Assembly (NCBI GenBank): GCA_003244105.1 | Contig: QHBK01000019.1 | Span: forward strand, 1 to 64,000 | DNA length: 64,000 bases | Origin: Candidatus Eremiobacter antarcticus | GTDB lineage: Bacteria > Vulcanimicrobiota > Vulcanimicrobiia > Eremiobacterales > Eremiobacteraceae | Direction of reading: 5' to 3' | Shown: positions 6,793 to 15,762 of the stretch, one piece after another | Layout: every line of letters begins with the position of its first letter | Numbering within the stretch: position 1 is the first letter of the stretch | Translations under genes and position numbers: made by a program | Notes under the pieces: generated by a model | The model's database searches: none | The model's input: only the letters and a program-made list of their open reading frames with translations | What the model was told of the DNA's origin: nothing

Positions 6793-9783
6793 ATGAAAAG
6801 CTTTTTGGGCGTCACGTTCGCTTGCGCATGTGCGTTTTGGCTCGCGCTGGGTGGCTTGCGCGTCTCAGCCGACATGCCCACGCTCGCGGGATTGGAATAC
6901 CGTTCCATCGGACCGGCGATAGCCGTCGGCCGCACGACGGCGGTTGCAGGCGCAGACTCGGACCAGCAGTTCTATCTTGCGGGCGGCGCGGACGGCGGGG
7001 TTTTCAAGAGCGCGGACGGCGGCTCGTCGTGGGTTCCCATCTTCGACAAGGCGACAACGGCCGCTATCGGTGCCATTGCGGTGGCGCCCCACAACGCGCG
7101 CGACATCTGGATCGGAACCGGTGAAGCCAATCCCCGCAACGATGTCGCGCAAGGCGACGGGATTTGGCATTCCACCGATGGCGGCAAGACGTGGAAGCAT
7201 GCAGGGCTCAGGGACGCAGGCTCTATCTCAAGCATCTCGATCGATCCTCGCGATTCGCGTCGCGTCGTCGTCGGCGTGCTCGGCCAGATCTTCCGCGACA
7301 ACCCAATGCGAGGCATCTATGTGACCGCGGATTCCGGCGTCACCTGGAAACGCGCGCTCTACGTCGGACCAATGACCGGCGCCTCAGACATGACACGCGT
7401 GCCCGGGCACCCGGACACGCTGTTCGCCGGGCTTTACGAAATTCGGCGCAAGCCATGGGAGCTGATCAGCGGCGGTTACTCCGGCGGCATCTACCGCTCG
7501 AACGACGCCGGCAACACGTGGCGCAAGCTGCGAGGAAACGGTCTGCCCAGAAGTCCCACCGGGCGCATCGGTGTCGCCGCCGGGTCGCGCGCTCGGATCT
7601 ACGCTCTCATAGAATCGAAGAGCGGCGACTTGTGGCGCTCAGACGACGGCGGAGACAGGTGGCGGTTGATGCCGCATAGTCCGCTGGTCGGCAGCCGCCC
7701 CTTTTACTTCAGTCGCATCTTCGTGGACCCAGCCAATCCAGACAGCCTGATAAGCAACGGACTGTGGCTGTCTATGTCGACGAACGGCGGCCGCAGCTTC
7801 CACCTCATCGGGAGCAATGCAGGTTGGGACTACCATGAGGTTTGGTGGTCAGCCGACGGGCGCCGGCTCGGCGTGGGAAGCGACGAGGGGGTGACCATGT
7901 CCTCCGACGGAGGAGCGACCTGGCGTCAACCGTACGACTTGCCCTTTTCGCAGGCGTACCATCTCGGCTTCGACGATGCGCGCCCGAACTATCACGTCTG
8001 CATCGGCCTGCAAGACGACAGATCATGGTGCGGCGCTGCCAACAGCGACACCGGGCTCGGCGTCTTGAACCGCGATTGGCGGACCGTGGGTGGCGGCGAC
8101 AGCATGTGGGCGCTCTACGATCCGCTCGACACGCACCTCGTATGGTCGACCTCTACCTCCAATGGTACGGGTGAGGTCTACCTTTGGGATTCGCGCACGC
8201 AGCAGGCCTTGGAAGTGTCTCCGGATGCTGCTATCAACTGGGGTGTCGCCGTGAGCGGCCTCAAGCACCGGTTCAACTGGGATTCGCCCATAACGTTTAA
8301 AGCTAACGGGAAGGCGTTAGTGGGCGGAGAGGTCGTCTACGAAAGCGCCGACCACGGTCAGCATTGGTCGATCATCAGCCCCGATCTCACGCGCAACGAG
8401 CGATCGCATCAGCAGATGCGCGGGGGGCCCGTGAGCCTCGACGTCTCAGGTGCGGAAACGTCGGACACAATCTTGAGTCTTGCGGTGTCGCCACTCGATG
8501 GCGACGTGCTTTGGGCGGGCAGCGATGACGGGCTGGTGCACGTCACGCGTGACAGCGGCAAGAGCTGGTCTAGGGTCACGCTGCATGGGGCGCCGTCCTG
8601 GGGACGGGTCTCAACCATTGAAACGGGCCGGTTTAAAGCCGGGGGCGCCTTTGTCGCGATCGACAACCATATGCTCGGTGACGAAAGGCCGTATCTGTTC
8701 GCAACGAGCGACTACGGCGCGACCTGGCGTTCCATCTCGGGAGACTTGCCGCGCGATCTTTTCGTCCGCGTTGTCCGGCAAGACCCGGTGAACGGCAACC
8801 TGCTGTACGCCGGCACGCAACGTGGAGTGTGGGCCTCATGGGATGGCGGTTCGCATTGGCGCTCCCTGCGCCTGAACATGCCGGCGAGCGCGATCTACGA
8901 CATCGAGATCCAGCCGCGCGCCAACGATCTGCTGGTCGCGACGCACGGGCGCGGCGTTTGGGTGTTCGATGATCTGGAAGCCCTGCAGAAGCTAGGCGCG
9001 ACGACTACCACCACTGTGACGCTGTTCGCCCCACGGACGACGTACCGTTGGTGGCAGTGGGCGCCTATCAACTATTTCAAAGATAGCTCGCTGCCGAGCA
9101 ACATCTTTCGCGGTCCAAACGTGGAGTACGGTGCACTCATCACCTATGCGCTTGCACCGGGGAAACATCGCAAGGGCAACGTGGAGATCGTCGATTCGCA
9201 AGGGCACGCCGTTCGGCACCTCAGCGGCAAACACGTGCCGCTGAAAACGGGGTTCAATCGCATCGCCTGGGATCTCAATGAAGATGGTCCGCCCAAGTGG
9301 GTGGGCACGTTCGAAGACAACCGCGGGACCGAGACGGGCGCGGAGGCTATGCCGGGCACGTACACCGTGCGGCTGAACGTCGACGGTATCACGCGCGAGC
9401 AACAGGTCACGGTCGTGGCGGATCCGCGTGATCCCAGCAGCGAGTCTCAGATGCGGCAGAGGCATGACACGCTGCATGAGCTCAACAGTGAACTCGGGAG
9501 CGTGAACGTCATGCTCAATCAGTTGGATAAGCGGTTGAGCGTGCAGCGGTCCGGGGAGGGCCGGTCCCGGCTGTTGGCGTTCCGGCGCAGGCTCACATAC
9601 GATCCAAAAAACGTGGAAGATTTCGGCGGAACCGTAGGTTTGCGCGAGCGGCTACAGGACTTGATTTTGCGCATCTCCGGTTCCTCACTCCAGTCGCCCA
9701 CACAAGTGCAAGCCGACATGGCAGCCTCGTACCGGCAGGCAGTCAAGACGACGGAGCAAGCTTTCTCTTCCCTGAGTTTCTAA
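6793..9783 (+). CDS. Secreted BNR/Sortilin-like beta-propeller protein (VPS10-type 'glycosyl hydrolase')
   Basis: A 996-residue exported protein. It has a signal peptide (residues 1-27) and then many Asp-box/BNR repeats of the form S-x-D-G-G-x-x-W (for example KSADGGSSW, HSTDGGKTW, RSDDGGDRW, ASWDGGSHW), building one or two beta-propellers to about residue 740. A C-terminal region with an Ig-like or FlgD-like fold follows (GKHRKGNVEIVDSQGH, then RIAWDLNEDG). The family is often annotated as glycosyl hydrolase, but many members are non-catalytic binding propellers and no catalytic residues can be assigned. ATG 6793 follows AGGGG. It sits 61 bases after the sigma gene and could be under its control. 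Confidence 0.85.
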   Translation: MKSFLGVTFACACAFWLALGGLRVSADMPTLAGLEYRSIGPAIAVGRTTAVAGADSDQQFYLAGGADGGVFKSADGGSSWVPIFDKATTAAIGAIAVAPHNARDIWIGTGEANPRNDVAQGDGIWHSTDGGKTWKHAGLRDAGSISSISIDPRDSRRVVVGVLGQIFRDNPMRGIYVTADSGVTWKRALYVGPMTGASDMTRVPGHPDTLFAGLYEIRRKPWELISGGYSGGIYRSNDAGNTWRKLRGNGLPRSPTGRIGVAAGSRARIYALIESKSGDLWRSDDGGDRWRLMPHSPLVGSRPFYFSRIFVDPANPDSLISNGLWLSMSTNGGRSFHLIGSNAGWDYHEVWWSADGRRLGVGSDEGVTMSSDGGATWRQPYDLPFSQAYHLGFDDARPNYHVCIGLQDDRSWCGAANSDTGLGVLNRDWRTVGGGDSMWALYDPLDTHLVWSTSTSNGTGEVYLWDSRTQQALEVSPDAAINWGVAVSGLKHRFNWDSPITFKANGKALVGGEVVYESADHGQHWSIISPDLTRNERSHQQMRGGPVSLDVSGAETSDTILSLAVSPLDGDVLWAGSDDGLVHVTRDSGKSWSRVTLHGAPSWGRVSTIETGRFKAGGAFVAIDNHMLGDERPYLFATSDYGATWRSISGDLPRDLFVRVVRQDPVNGNLLYAGTQRGVWASWDGGSHWRSLRLNMPASAIYDIEIQPRANDLLVATHGRGVWVFDDLEALQKLGATTTTTVTLFAPRTTYRWWQWAPINYFKDSSLPSNIFRGPNVEYGALITYALAPGKHRKGNVEIVDSQGHAVRHLSGKHVPLKTGFNRIAWDLNEDGPPKWVGTFEDNRGTETGAEAMPGTYTVRLNVDGITREQQVTVVADPRDPSSESQMRQRHDTLHELNSELGSVNVMLNQLDKRLSVQRSGEGRSRLLAFRRRLTYDPKNVEDFGGTVGLRERLQDLILRISGSSLQSPTQVQADMAASYRQAVKTTEQAFSSLSF

Positions 9784-9788
9784 CACCC

Positions 9789-11408
9789 TTAGGGCACATC
9801 CCATGCTTCGCTGTTCCAAAACTCGAACAGCATGTTGGGTTTGAAATTGCGCAACCCGGGATTGATGGCGGTATACGTCGTCGGGTATGCGAGGAAGTCA
9901 TAGATGGCGTTGGCGCGGACGATGCGCTGCATCTCCACGAAATCGCGCCGCCGTGACTCGCGAGCAAAGGTGACCTTCTGAGCGGCAAACAGGCGATCGT
10001 ATTCGGCGTTGCAGAAGCGCGAGTAATTCGAACCGTCCGGTGCACGCCGATCGCACGTCAGGCTTTCCGACTGCTCTGGGTCCGTACCGCCATACCACCC
10101 GCCATACGCCATGTTGAAGTGCCCGCCGTACTGAATGCCGCCCGCGGAGGCCGGAGCGTAATACAGCGTCGACGGATAGCCTCGCAACACGGTGTCAATT
10201 CCGACCGCTCGCAGCTGCGCTTGAACCTCGGTTGCCAGCCGCCGATTTTGCTGATTCGTCCCTAAGAACGAGAACTCGACCTGCAGCGGCCTGCCGTCCT
10301 TGTAACGACCACCGTTGATGAGCCGCCAGCCGGCGCGGTCCAGGTCAGCAGCGGCAGATTTCGGGTCGAAGGGCGTTGGCTGCAATGCCGAGTCGTGGGC
10401 CCAAAGGACTGGCGGTATCTCTGTCGTGGCCGGCGGGTACAGCCCTAAGAAGACATTCTTGAGCAAAGCATCTCTATCGACGGCTTCCCCGATCGCGCGG
10501 CGCACCAGCGGATCGTCCGTCGGCGCGCGCTGCGTTTGGAATTCGAGATAGACGGTATAGTTGTTCGGGGTATTGACGACTCGGACGTCGGCCAACGCCC
10601 GAGCTTGTTTGACCTGTTCTTCGGTGAGGTCCGCCAGGTCGATGGTGTGCGTCCGCAAGGCGATGAACATCGAATTGCGATCGGGGATGATCTTGATCGT
10701 CAGCCGCCGCAGCGCGGGCCTGCGCCGCGCGTAGGCGTTGGGTTCGAGCACGATCTCGTCGCCGCGCCGCCAGGCTGTGACCCGAAACGGACCGCTGCCG
10801 AAGGGATGGTTGTTCCAGTCGGCGTGAGCGATGTCTGTGCCCGCGGGAAAAGCGTGCGCCGGTAAAATGCCGTATCCGAAATCCGACATTGCGAACAACT
10901 CGGAAACGGCGGCCGCCCACGGCCGGCGCAAGCGGATGCGCACGGTGTGCGAATCGGGCGTTTCCAAGGCAGCGATTTCATGGTAGGGCTGCGGTTCGCT
11001 GACGGGATTGCGGGGGTCCATGATCACGTGATATGTGAAGGCGACGTCGCGCGACGTCAGCGGCACGCCGTCGGCGAACCGTTCGTCGCGCCGCAGGTGG
11101 TACGTGATGGAGAGGCCGTCGGACGAGATGTCGCCGTTGGCGCGGCTTGGCACTCGCTCGGCCACAAGCGGTATCAGCTCGTTGTGGTCATTGAGCCCGA
11201 CCAGCGTCTCCGTATACAAGCTTGCGCCGTCGATCGATGTCTGCGCCACGGCGAACAGGGGGTTGAGGGAATAAGGATCGCTGACCACGCCGATGCGGAG
11301 CTCGTGCGGTGAGCCCCAGGTAGGCGCCCGCGCTGTGTTGAGGCTGACCGGGTGACAGCTTGCGAGCACCAGGGCGCCGGCGATCAAAAACCGGCGAAGC
11401 CGGTTCAC
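9789..11408 (-). CDS. ABC transporter substrate-binding lipoprotein, family 5 (oligopeptide type)
   Basis: A 539-residue SBP_bac_5 protein. The signal peptide ends in a lipobox (LVLASC, Cys18), so the mature protein is lipid-anchored. The family core runs from LRIGVVSDPYSLNPLF through ITYHLRRDERFADGVPLTSRDVAFTY to the C-terminal SRFCNAEYDRLFA. These proteins usually capture peptides for a DppBC/OppBC permease; no permease or ATPase is adjacent. It overlaps the upstream hydrolase gene by four bases, so the two are translationally coupled. It converges with the BNR-repeat gene, from which it is separated by five bases. Confidence 0.87.
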   Translation of the reverse strand: MNRLRRFLIAGALVLASCHPVSLNTARAPTWGSPHELRIGVVSDPYSLNPLFAVAQTSIDGASLYTETLVGLNDHNELIPLVAERVPSRANGDISSDGLSITYHLRRDERFADGVPLTSRDVAFTYHVIMDPRNPVSEPQPYHEIAALETPDSHTVRIRLRRPWAAAVSELFAMSDFGYGILPAHAFPAGTDIAHADWNNHPFGSGPFRVTAWRRGDEIVLEPNAYARRRPALRRLTIKIIPDRNSMFIALRTHTIDLADLTEEQVKQARALADVRVVNTPNNYTVYLEFQTQRAPTDDPLVRRAIGEAVDRDALLKNVFLGLYPPATTEIPPVLWAHDSALQPTPFDPKSAAADLDRAGWRLINGGRYKDGRPLQVEFSFLGTNQQNRRLATEVQAQLRAVGIDTVLRGYPSTLYYAPASAGGIQYGGHFNMAYGGWYGGTDPEQSESLTCDRRAPDGSNYSRFCNAEYDRLFAAQKVTFARESRRRDFVEMQRIVRANAIYDFLAYPTTYTAINPGLRNFKPNMLFEFWNSEAWDVP

Positions 11409-12478
11409 ACCTTAGGCTCGGTCTGATGCAAGAAGTCGATCAGGTAGTTCTTCCAAGCCTCGGCGTGCGTGTGGGTGCCGTGCCCATAGGTCTGATCGCT
11501 GATCGGCAACAGCACGAAACGCCCGTGCGGCACCCTCGGGATGAGAGCTTCCGCGATGCCAAGCTCGGGCGGGTTAATCTGGTCGTCCGCCGAGTTGATC
11601 GCGAGCACCGGCGCGGTGATGCGCCCCAACCCCGGCTCAGGGTCGTAGTCGCGCGATGCATCGACCTGGTACAGATTGTCGTTTGCATCCTCGCCCTTGA
11701 GGTAGGCTGCGAGCAGCGTGTCGAAGTAAGCGTCGGCTTTCTGAAGCGTCGGGGCGGCCTGCTGATAACGCAGCGGACTGCTGCCGACCATCATGTAGAT
11801 GTACTGCGCGTCCACCAAGCCGTGCGGCTGCGTGGTGTATTCGCCGTTGTGGAACTGCGGATCGTTGCGGATCGCGTCCATGACCATGCGCCGCCACATG
11901 CGGTTGCGGCCTGAGATCTGATGAGGCAAACAGGCCATCGGCATGTAACCGTCGGCGAACCGGTCATACGCCTCGGCCCAGAGCCAAGCGTGCATGCAGC
12001 CCATCGACGTTCCGAAGACCAAGCGCAAGTGCTTGACGTTGAGTCCGTCGACGACGAGCCGGTGTTCGAGGTCGACCATGTCGCGGTAGCCGTAGTGAGG
12101 AAAACGCAAGTGCAGTCCGTCGCTCGGCTTGCTGGACTTTCCGTGACCGATGTCGTCTGGCAAAATGATGTAGTACTTGGCCGCATCGAGCGGCTGACCC
12201 GGGCCGAACAGCTGACCCGCGAAGATATCGCGCAAGAACTGCTGGCTTGAGCCGCCGGTGCCGTGCATGATAAGGACCGCATTGCGCACGAGGCCTGAAG
12301 CGTCGCGAACCGGAGTGCCAAGCGTCGCATAGTGGAGCCGCACGCTGGCTAGATTCTCGCCGTCGGCAAACCGGTAGTCCGCGATGCTGTAATCGCCCTC
12401 GCGCGGAGCCGGATAACCGGCTCCGTACAGGCACACGGCGGCAACGGCAAGCAGGGCGGTCCAGGCCGTTTTCTTCAT
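11405..12478 (-). CDS. Exported alpha/beta hydrolase, homoserine O-acetyltransferase-like
   Basis: A 357-residue alpha/beta-hydrolase with a signal peptide (residues 1-19). The oxyanion segment is LIMHGTGGSS, the nucleophile elbow is GTSMGCM (Ser about residue 155), the acidic residue falls in INSADDQINPPE and the catalytic His in YGHGTHTH. Overall order matches the MetX-like group, but export to the periplasm argues against methionine synthesis and for an esterase or amidase. Coupling to the oligopeptide-binding lipoprotein suggests it processes or releases that protein's ligand; this is inference from position. Confidence 0.82.
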   Translation of the reverse strand: MKKTAWTALLAVAAVCLYGAGYPAPREGDYSIADYRFADGENLASVRLHYATLGTPVRDASGLVRNAVLIMHGTGGSSQQFLRDIFAGQLFGPGQPLDAAKYYIILPDDIGHGKSSKPSDGLHLRFPHYGYRDMVDLEHRLVVDGLNVKHLRLVFGTSMGCMHAWLWAEAYDRFADGYMPMACLPHQISGRNRMWRRMVMDAIRNDPQFHNGEYTTQPHGLVDAQYIYMMVGSSPLRYQQAAPTLQKADAYFDTLLAAYLKGEDANDNLYQVDASRDYDPEPGLGRITAPVLAINSADDQINPPELGIAEALIPRVPHGRFVLLPISDQTYGHGTHTHAEAWKNYLIDFLHQTEPKV

Positions 12479-12496
12479 GCGCTTACGAGGACGTCG

Positions 12497-12874
12497 TCAG
12501 CGCTTTTTGTTGGACCCGCGGCCCGAGCGCCGGCTGGTGCCGCCGTCGCCGGCAATCGCATCGCTGACCTCGGCAACGCCGGCCGCGATCAGCGCAGCGG
12601 CCGTCGCCGCCTTCGAGACTTTTTGGGCCGTCCGTTTGGCCTTGGAGCCGCCGCTTGAGCTGCTGTTGCCCTGTGATCGCGACGATGAACTCTTGGATCG
12701 CGACGAAGAGCTTGTCGACTTCGACGATGACTTTTTCTTGCGCCGCGTTGTCGACCCGCTGCTGCTCGCCTTGCTTGGCTTGCGGCGCTTCTTGGAAGTC
12801 GAGGCAGTATCCGACGTGACCTTCTTCACGGGCGGTCGGAGCGCGTACGTCGACGAACTTTTTTTCTTCGGCAT
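12497..12874 (-). CDS. Ser/Lys/Arg-rich low-complexity protein, histone H1-like
   Basis: A 125-residue protein made almost entirely of Lys, Arg, Ser, Thr and Ala (MPKKKSSSTYALRPP, then runs such as SSSKSTSSSSRSKSSSS), with one apolar helix near residues 88-108 (AATAAALIAAGVAEVSDAIA). ATG 12874 is preceded by GGGGGA; an in-frame TTG lies 12 bases upstream. The composition resembles the C-terminal arm of histone H1 and of bacterial Hc1/AlgP-like nucleoid proteins. The opposite strand is also open here because of codon composition, so the reading direction rests on the start signal and the biased but coherent protein. Confidence 0.6.
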   Translation of the reverse strand: MPKKKSSSTYALRPPVKKVTSDTASTSKKRRKPSKASSSGSTTRRKKKSSSKSTSSSSRSKSSSSRSQGNSSSSGGSKAKRTAQKVSKAATAAALIAAGVAEVSDAIAGDGGTSRRSGRGSNKKR

Positions 12875-12974
12875 TACATCCCCCAATCGGAAAAGGTGCT
12901 GAGGTTGGCAACCTCGCGTCGATGAGCGCTTCTCGAACGGTTTTGCGAGTCCCCGCGGCCAGCTTCGCTAAGGC

Positions 12975-13748
12975 CTACCGCGTGGTTTTTGGTCCCAGGG
13001 AAATCCCGTATGCGAGATACGCGCTGAGGCTGCCTGGGGTTGACGACCGGCCAATCGAAAACAACACCGAATGGTCTTCCCCAAGCGCGCTAAGGCCACC
13101 GACGTTGAAGCCCGTGCTGCTGACGGTGTCAACGCTCTCCGCGGTGCTGTGGAAAACCTCAGCACCGAGCGTCAGCGTATCGGATACTTGCCGCAGCATC
13201 GCCACGCCTGCGAACCAAAAATCGCGATTGAGCGGACCGGGGTTATGCCAACGGCCACCGCCCCCGTAAACGGTGGACCGCCCCCAGCTTTTTTGACCCC
13301 ATAACGGCAAGAAGACCTTGGTATCGCTACCGCGTGTGCTTTCGCCCGACCACACGACCGACGGGTAGAACGCGACCTGCGGCCGGTACTTCGTCTCAGG
13401 CAAAAAACGCATCTTCAAGCCGAGTTCGCTCGTGCCGAAACGCGGCGCGCCTTCTTCTGAGCCCCTAGCCCAAGAGCGCTCGGTGGCGAAAGAGAGCTGG
13501 ACGTTCGGCATCACTCCGTAGTTGATCTCGAAGCGTGGCAAGGTCTCGACATGACGTCCGGCCCCCTGATCGTACTGGGTCACGAGGTACACCTCGTAAT
13601 GCCGGTACCCAGGCGGCTCTGGATCATCCGTTTCAAACGGCGGCCCGGCCAAGGCCAGGGCCGGCAACACGACGGCGAAAAGCGCCGCCGCCCACGAGAC
13701 GACTGACGTCCGTCGCCGCCGACGCGCCGCCTCAACCGCTGTGGACAT
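12975..13748 (-). CDS. Outer-membrane beta-barrel protein, MetA-pathway/transporter-like
   Basis: A 257-residue protein with a signal peptide ending ALALAGPPFETDDPEP (cleavage near residue 33). Alternating strands follow (RHYEVYLVTQYDQ, PRFEINYGVMPNVQLSF and similar) up to a terminal SAYLAYGISLG. This is the pattern of the MetA-pathway phenol degradation/transporter (PF13557-like) barrels: the P-P-F-x-T-D-D-P start is typical. ATG 13748 shares one base with the stop of the LeuB-like gene (TGATG), which makes it the last gene of the leftward inositol unit. It could be a channel for pathway substrate or product; this is not shown by sequence. Confidence 0.72.
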   Translation of the reverse strand: MSTAVEAARRRRRTSVVSWAAALFAVVLPALALAGPPFETDDPEPPGYRHYEVYLVTQYDQGAGRHVETLPRFEINYGVMPNVQLSFATERSWARGSEEGAPRFGTSELGLKMRFLPETKYRPQVAFYPSVVWSGESTRGSDTKVFLPLWGQKSWGRSTVYGGGGRWHNPGPLNRDFWFAGVAMLRQVSDTLTLGAEVFHSTAESVDTVSSTGFNVGGLSALGEDHSVLFSIGRSSTPGSLSAYLAYGISLGPKTTR

Positions 13749-14827
13749 CAGCGGGGTAAACGAGCGACAACGACATCCGTAAATTCCGTCGTGTTCAGCG
13801 CCCGGGCGCCGCCTCGCGCGAGGTCGGCTGTTCGAGCGCCGCTTCGAAACGCGCTTTCCACGGCTTGCTCGACGCGGCGAGCGGCCGGTTCGTCGTCCAG
13901 ACTGTAACGCAGCAGCAGAGCGGCGGAGAGTATGGCGGCCGTCGGATTGGCGATGCCTTTGCCCGCGATGTCCGGCGCCGTGCCGCTGATCGGCTCGTAC
14001 ATGCCGAAGCGCCGGTTTCCGTTCCCGCGAGTGCCGAGACTCGCGCTCGGGAGGTTGCCGATCGAACCGGTCAGCATGGCCGCCTCGTCCGACAAGATGT
14101 CGCCGAACATGTTCTCCGTGAGGATGACGTCGAACTGAGCCGGGCGGCGGATCAGTTGCATGGCCGCGTTGTCGACCAAGAGATGGGTGACGGAGACGGC
14201 CGGGAAACTCTGCGCGGTCTGCTCGACCACTTGCCGCCAAAGGCCGGACGTCTCAAGTATGTTCTGTTTGTCCACCGATGTGACGTGCCGCCGCCGCTGC
14301 TGCGCGAACTCAAATGCGACTCGCGCGATGCGTTCGATCTCGGGCGCGCGGTAGAACATGGTGTCAACCGCTTCTTCGATGCCGTCCGCCGCCGTGCGGC
14401 GCTCTTTAGGCTGGCCGAAATAGATGCCGCCGGTCAGCTCCCGAACGACGATGAGATCCAAACCCTGCACGAGCGACGGCAACAAGCTTGACGACCCTTC
14501 CAAGCCGGGAAACACTCGAACGGGCCGGATGTTGGCGTACAGCTCGTAATCATGCCTAAGGGAGAACAGCGCCTTTTCGGGGCGCTCGGCCAGCGGTTTG
14601 CTGTCGTACTCCGGCAGACCGACGGCGCCGAAGAGTATCGCCGCGCTGCGGTCGCAAAGCGCCCGTGTATCGTCGGGCAGCGGTGGCTTGCCCGCTCGCA
14701 ATGCGGCGCCCCCGACAAGCGCCTCGACGCACTCGACGTCCAGCCTCACCTCGCGCAGCACGCGTACAGCGCACTGCACCACTTCGGGTCCGATGCCGTC
14801 GCCGGACAACACGGCGATCGTGCTCAC
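13748..14827 (-). CDS. leuB: 3-isopropylmalate dehydrogenase-family enzyme (beta-decarboxylating)
   Basis: A 359-residue LeuB-family dehydrogenase. N-terminal VLSGDGIGPEV, the RELTGGIYFG loop typical of isopropylmalate dehydrogenases, the catalytic Tyr in VDTMFYR, the Lys/Asp sites in TSVDKQNILE and TENMFGDILSDEAAM, and the NAD-binding EPISGTAPDIAGK are all present. GTG 14827 overlaps the transketolase stop by four bases (GTGA). The family oxidises and decarboxylates (2R)-malates. By motif it could make leucine, but leuC, leuD and leuA are absent and it is locked into an inositol operon, so a role on D-malate is plausible (inference). Confidence 0.88.
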   Translation of the reverse strand: MSTIAVLSGDGIGPEVVQCAVRVLREVRLDVECVEALVGGAALRAGKPPLPDDTRALCDRSAAILFGAVGLPEYDSKPLAERPEKALFSLRHDYELYANIRPVRVFPGLEGSSSLLPSLVQGLDLIVVRELTGGIYFGQPKERRTAADGIEEAVDTMFYRAPEIERIARVAFEFAQQRRRHVTSVDKQNILETSGLWRQVVEQTAQSFPAVSVTHLLVDNAAMQLIRRPAQFDVILTENMFGDILSDEAAMLTGSIGNLPSASLGTRGNGNRRFGMYEPISGTAPDIAGKGIANPTAAILSAALLLRYSLDDEPAARRVEQAVESAFRSGARTADLARGGARALNTTEFTDVVVARLPR

Positions 14828-15762
14828 AGCGATGACCAGAGCTCCTTCGCCGCTTTCACGACGTGAGCGCTGCTCAAACCGTATTTCTCGATCAGCGCGT
14901 CGTTTGGTCCGCTTTCTCCGTCGACATCGCGTAGGCCGAGGCGCTGCATGCGTGTGGGTTGACGCTCGCACAGAACCTCGGCGACCGCGCCACCGAGACC
15001 GCCGAAAACCGAGTGCTCCTCGCAGGTCAGAATGCAACGTGTGGCGGCTGCCGCGGCCACTACCGCATCCACGTCAAGCGGCTTGATGGTGGGCACGTGC
15101 AGCACCATGGCAGAGATGTTGTCTCGCTCCAGTGTCTCAGCGGCGTCCAGCACCCGCAACGTCTGCCCGCCCGTGGAGATCAACCCGATGTCGCTGCCCT
15201 CTCTCAACAGGAGTGCGTGTCCGAGCTCGAAGCGATGATCGGCCGCGGTCACGACGCCAGCAGGATCTCGGGTGAGCCGCAGATAGACGGGGCCCTCATA
15301 GTCGTTCAACGCGAACATGGCGGCGCGCGCTTCCACGGCGTCGCATGGGGCCACCACCACCATGTTGGGCAGTGAACGCATGATCGCGATGTCGTTGACG
15401 ACCTGATGCGTTCTCCCGGTATATCCGGTCAGAATTCCGCTATAGTGAGCGGCAAATCTCACATTTAGCTTTGGCTGCGCCACGACGACGCGGATCTGAT
15501 CGAGATCGCGGGTGGCGATGAAAGCGGCAAAGGATGCGACCCACGGTTTCAGACCGACTGAGGCCATGCCAGCCGCGACTCCGACGAGGTTCTGCTCCGC
15601 AATGCCCATCATGAAAAACCGATCCGGCCGGGCACTCGCCAGTTTATCCGACTTGGTCGAATTCGCCAGATCGCCGTCGAGCAAAACGACCCGCGGATCG
15701 AGGTCGCACAGGTCGACTATGGTCTCGCCGAAGCTGTCGCGCTGCGCGAGCATCGCGGTCAC
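14824..15762 (-). CDS. Transketolase, C-terminal subunit (split enzyme)
   Basis: A 312-residue protein holding the pyrimidine-binding and C-terminal domains of transketolase. DLANSTKSDK, the catalytic-Glu motif GIAEQNLVGVAAGMA, RFAAHYSGILTGYTGRTHQ and a C-terminal transketolase_C domain (ETLERDNISAMVLHVPTIKPL) are visible. With the upstream subunit it should form an alpha2beta2 ThDP enzyme that moves a two-carbon ketol unit between sugars. GTG 15762 overlaps the N-subunit stop by four bases. Split transketolases are common in archaea and many bacteria. Their place here suggests a dedicated function in inositol breakdown rather than the general pentose pathway. Confidence 0.9.
   Translation of the reverse strand: MTAMLAQRDSFGETIVDLCDLDPRVVLLDGDLANSTKSDKLASARPDRFFMMGIAEQNLVGVAAGMASVGLKPWVASFAAFIATRDLDQIRVVVAQPKLNVRFAAHYSGILTGYTGRTHQVVNDIAIMRSLPNMVVVAPCDAVEARAAMFALNDYEGPVYLRLTRDPAGVVTAADHRFELGHALLLREGSDIGLISTGGQTLRVLDAAETLERDNISAMVLHVPTIKPLDVDAVVAAAAATRCILTCEEHSVFGGLGGAVAEVLCERQPTRMQRLGLRDVDGESGPNDALIEKYGLSSAHVVKAAKELWSSL

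Noticed and set aside
6185-6796. Long Arg-rich frames inside the sigma factor and similar long frames inside the BNR and transketolase genes
   Set aside because: Alternate-frame shadows of GC-rich genes; the residue bias (Arg, Ala, Pro) and lack of family motifs give them away.
12477-12902. Acidic open frame on the plus strand opposite the Ser/Lys-rich gene, and a further minus-strand frame 12483-12911
   Set aside because: Both are by-products of the repetitive codon pattern; neither has a ribosome site or a coherent fold, while the chosen frame has GGGGGA before ATG.
13748-14827. Ordinary leucine-biosynthesis assignment of leuB as a certainty
   Set aside because: Motifs allow it, but there are no other leucine genes and the gene is translationally locked into the iol operon, so the role is left open.
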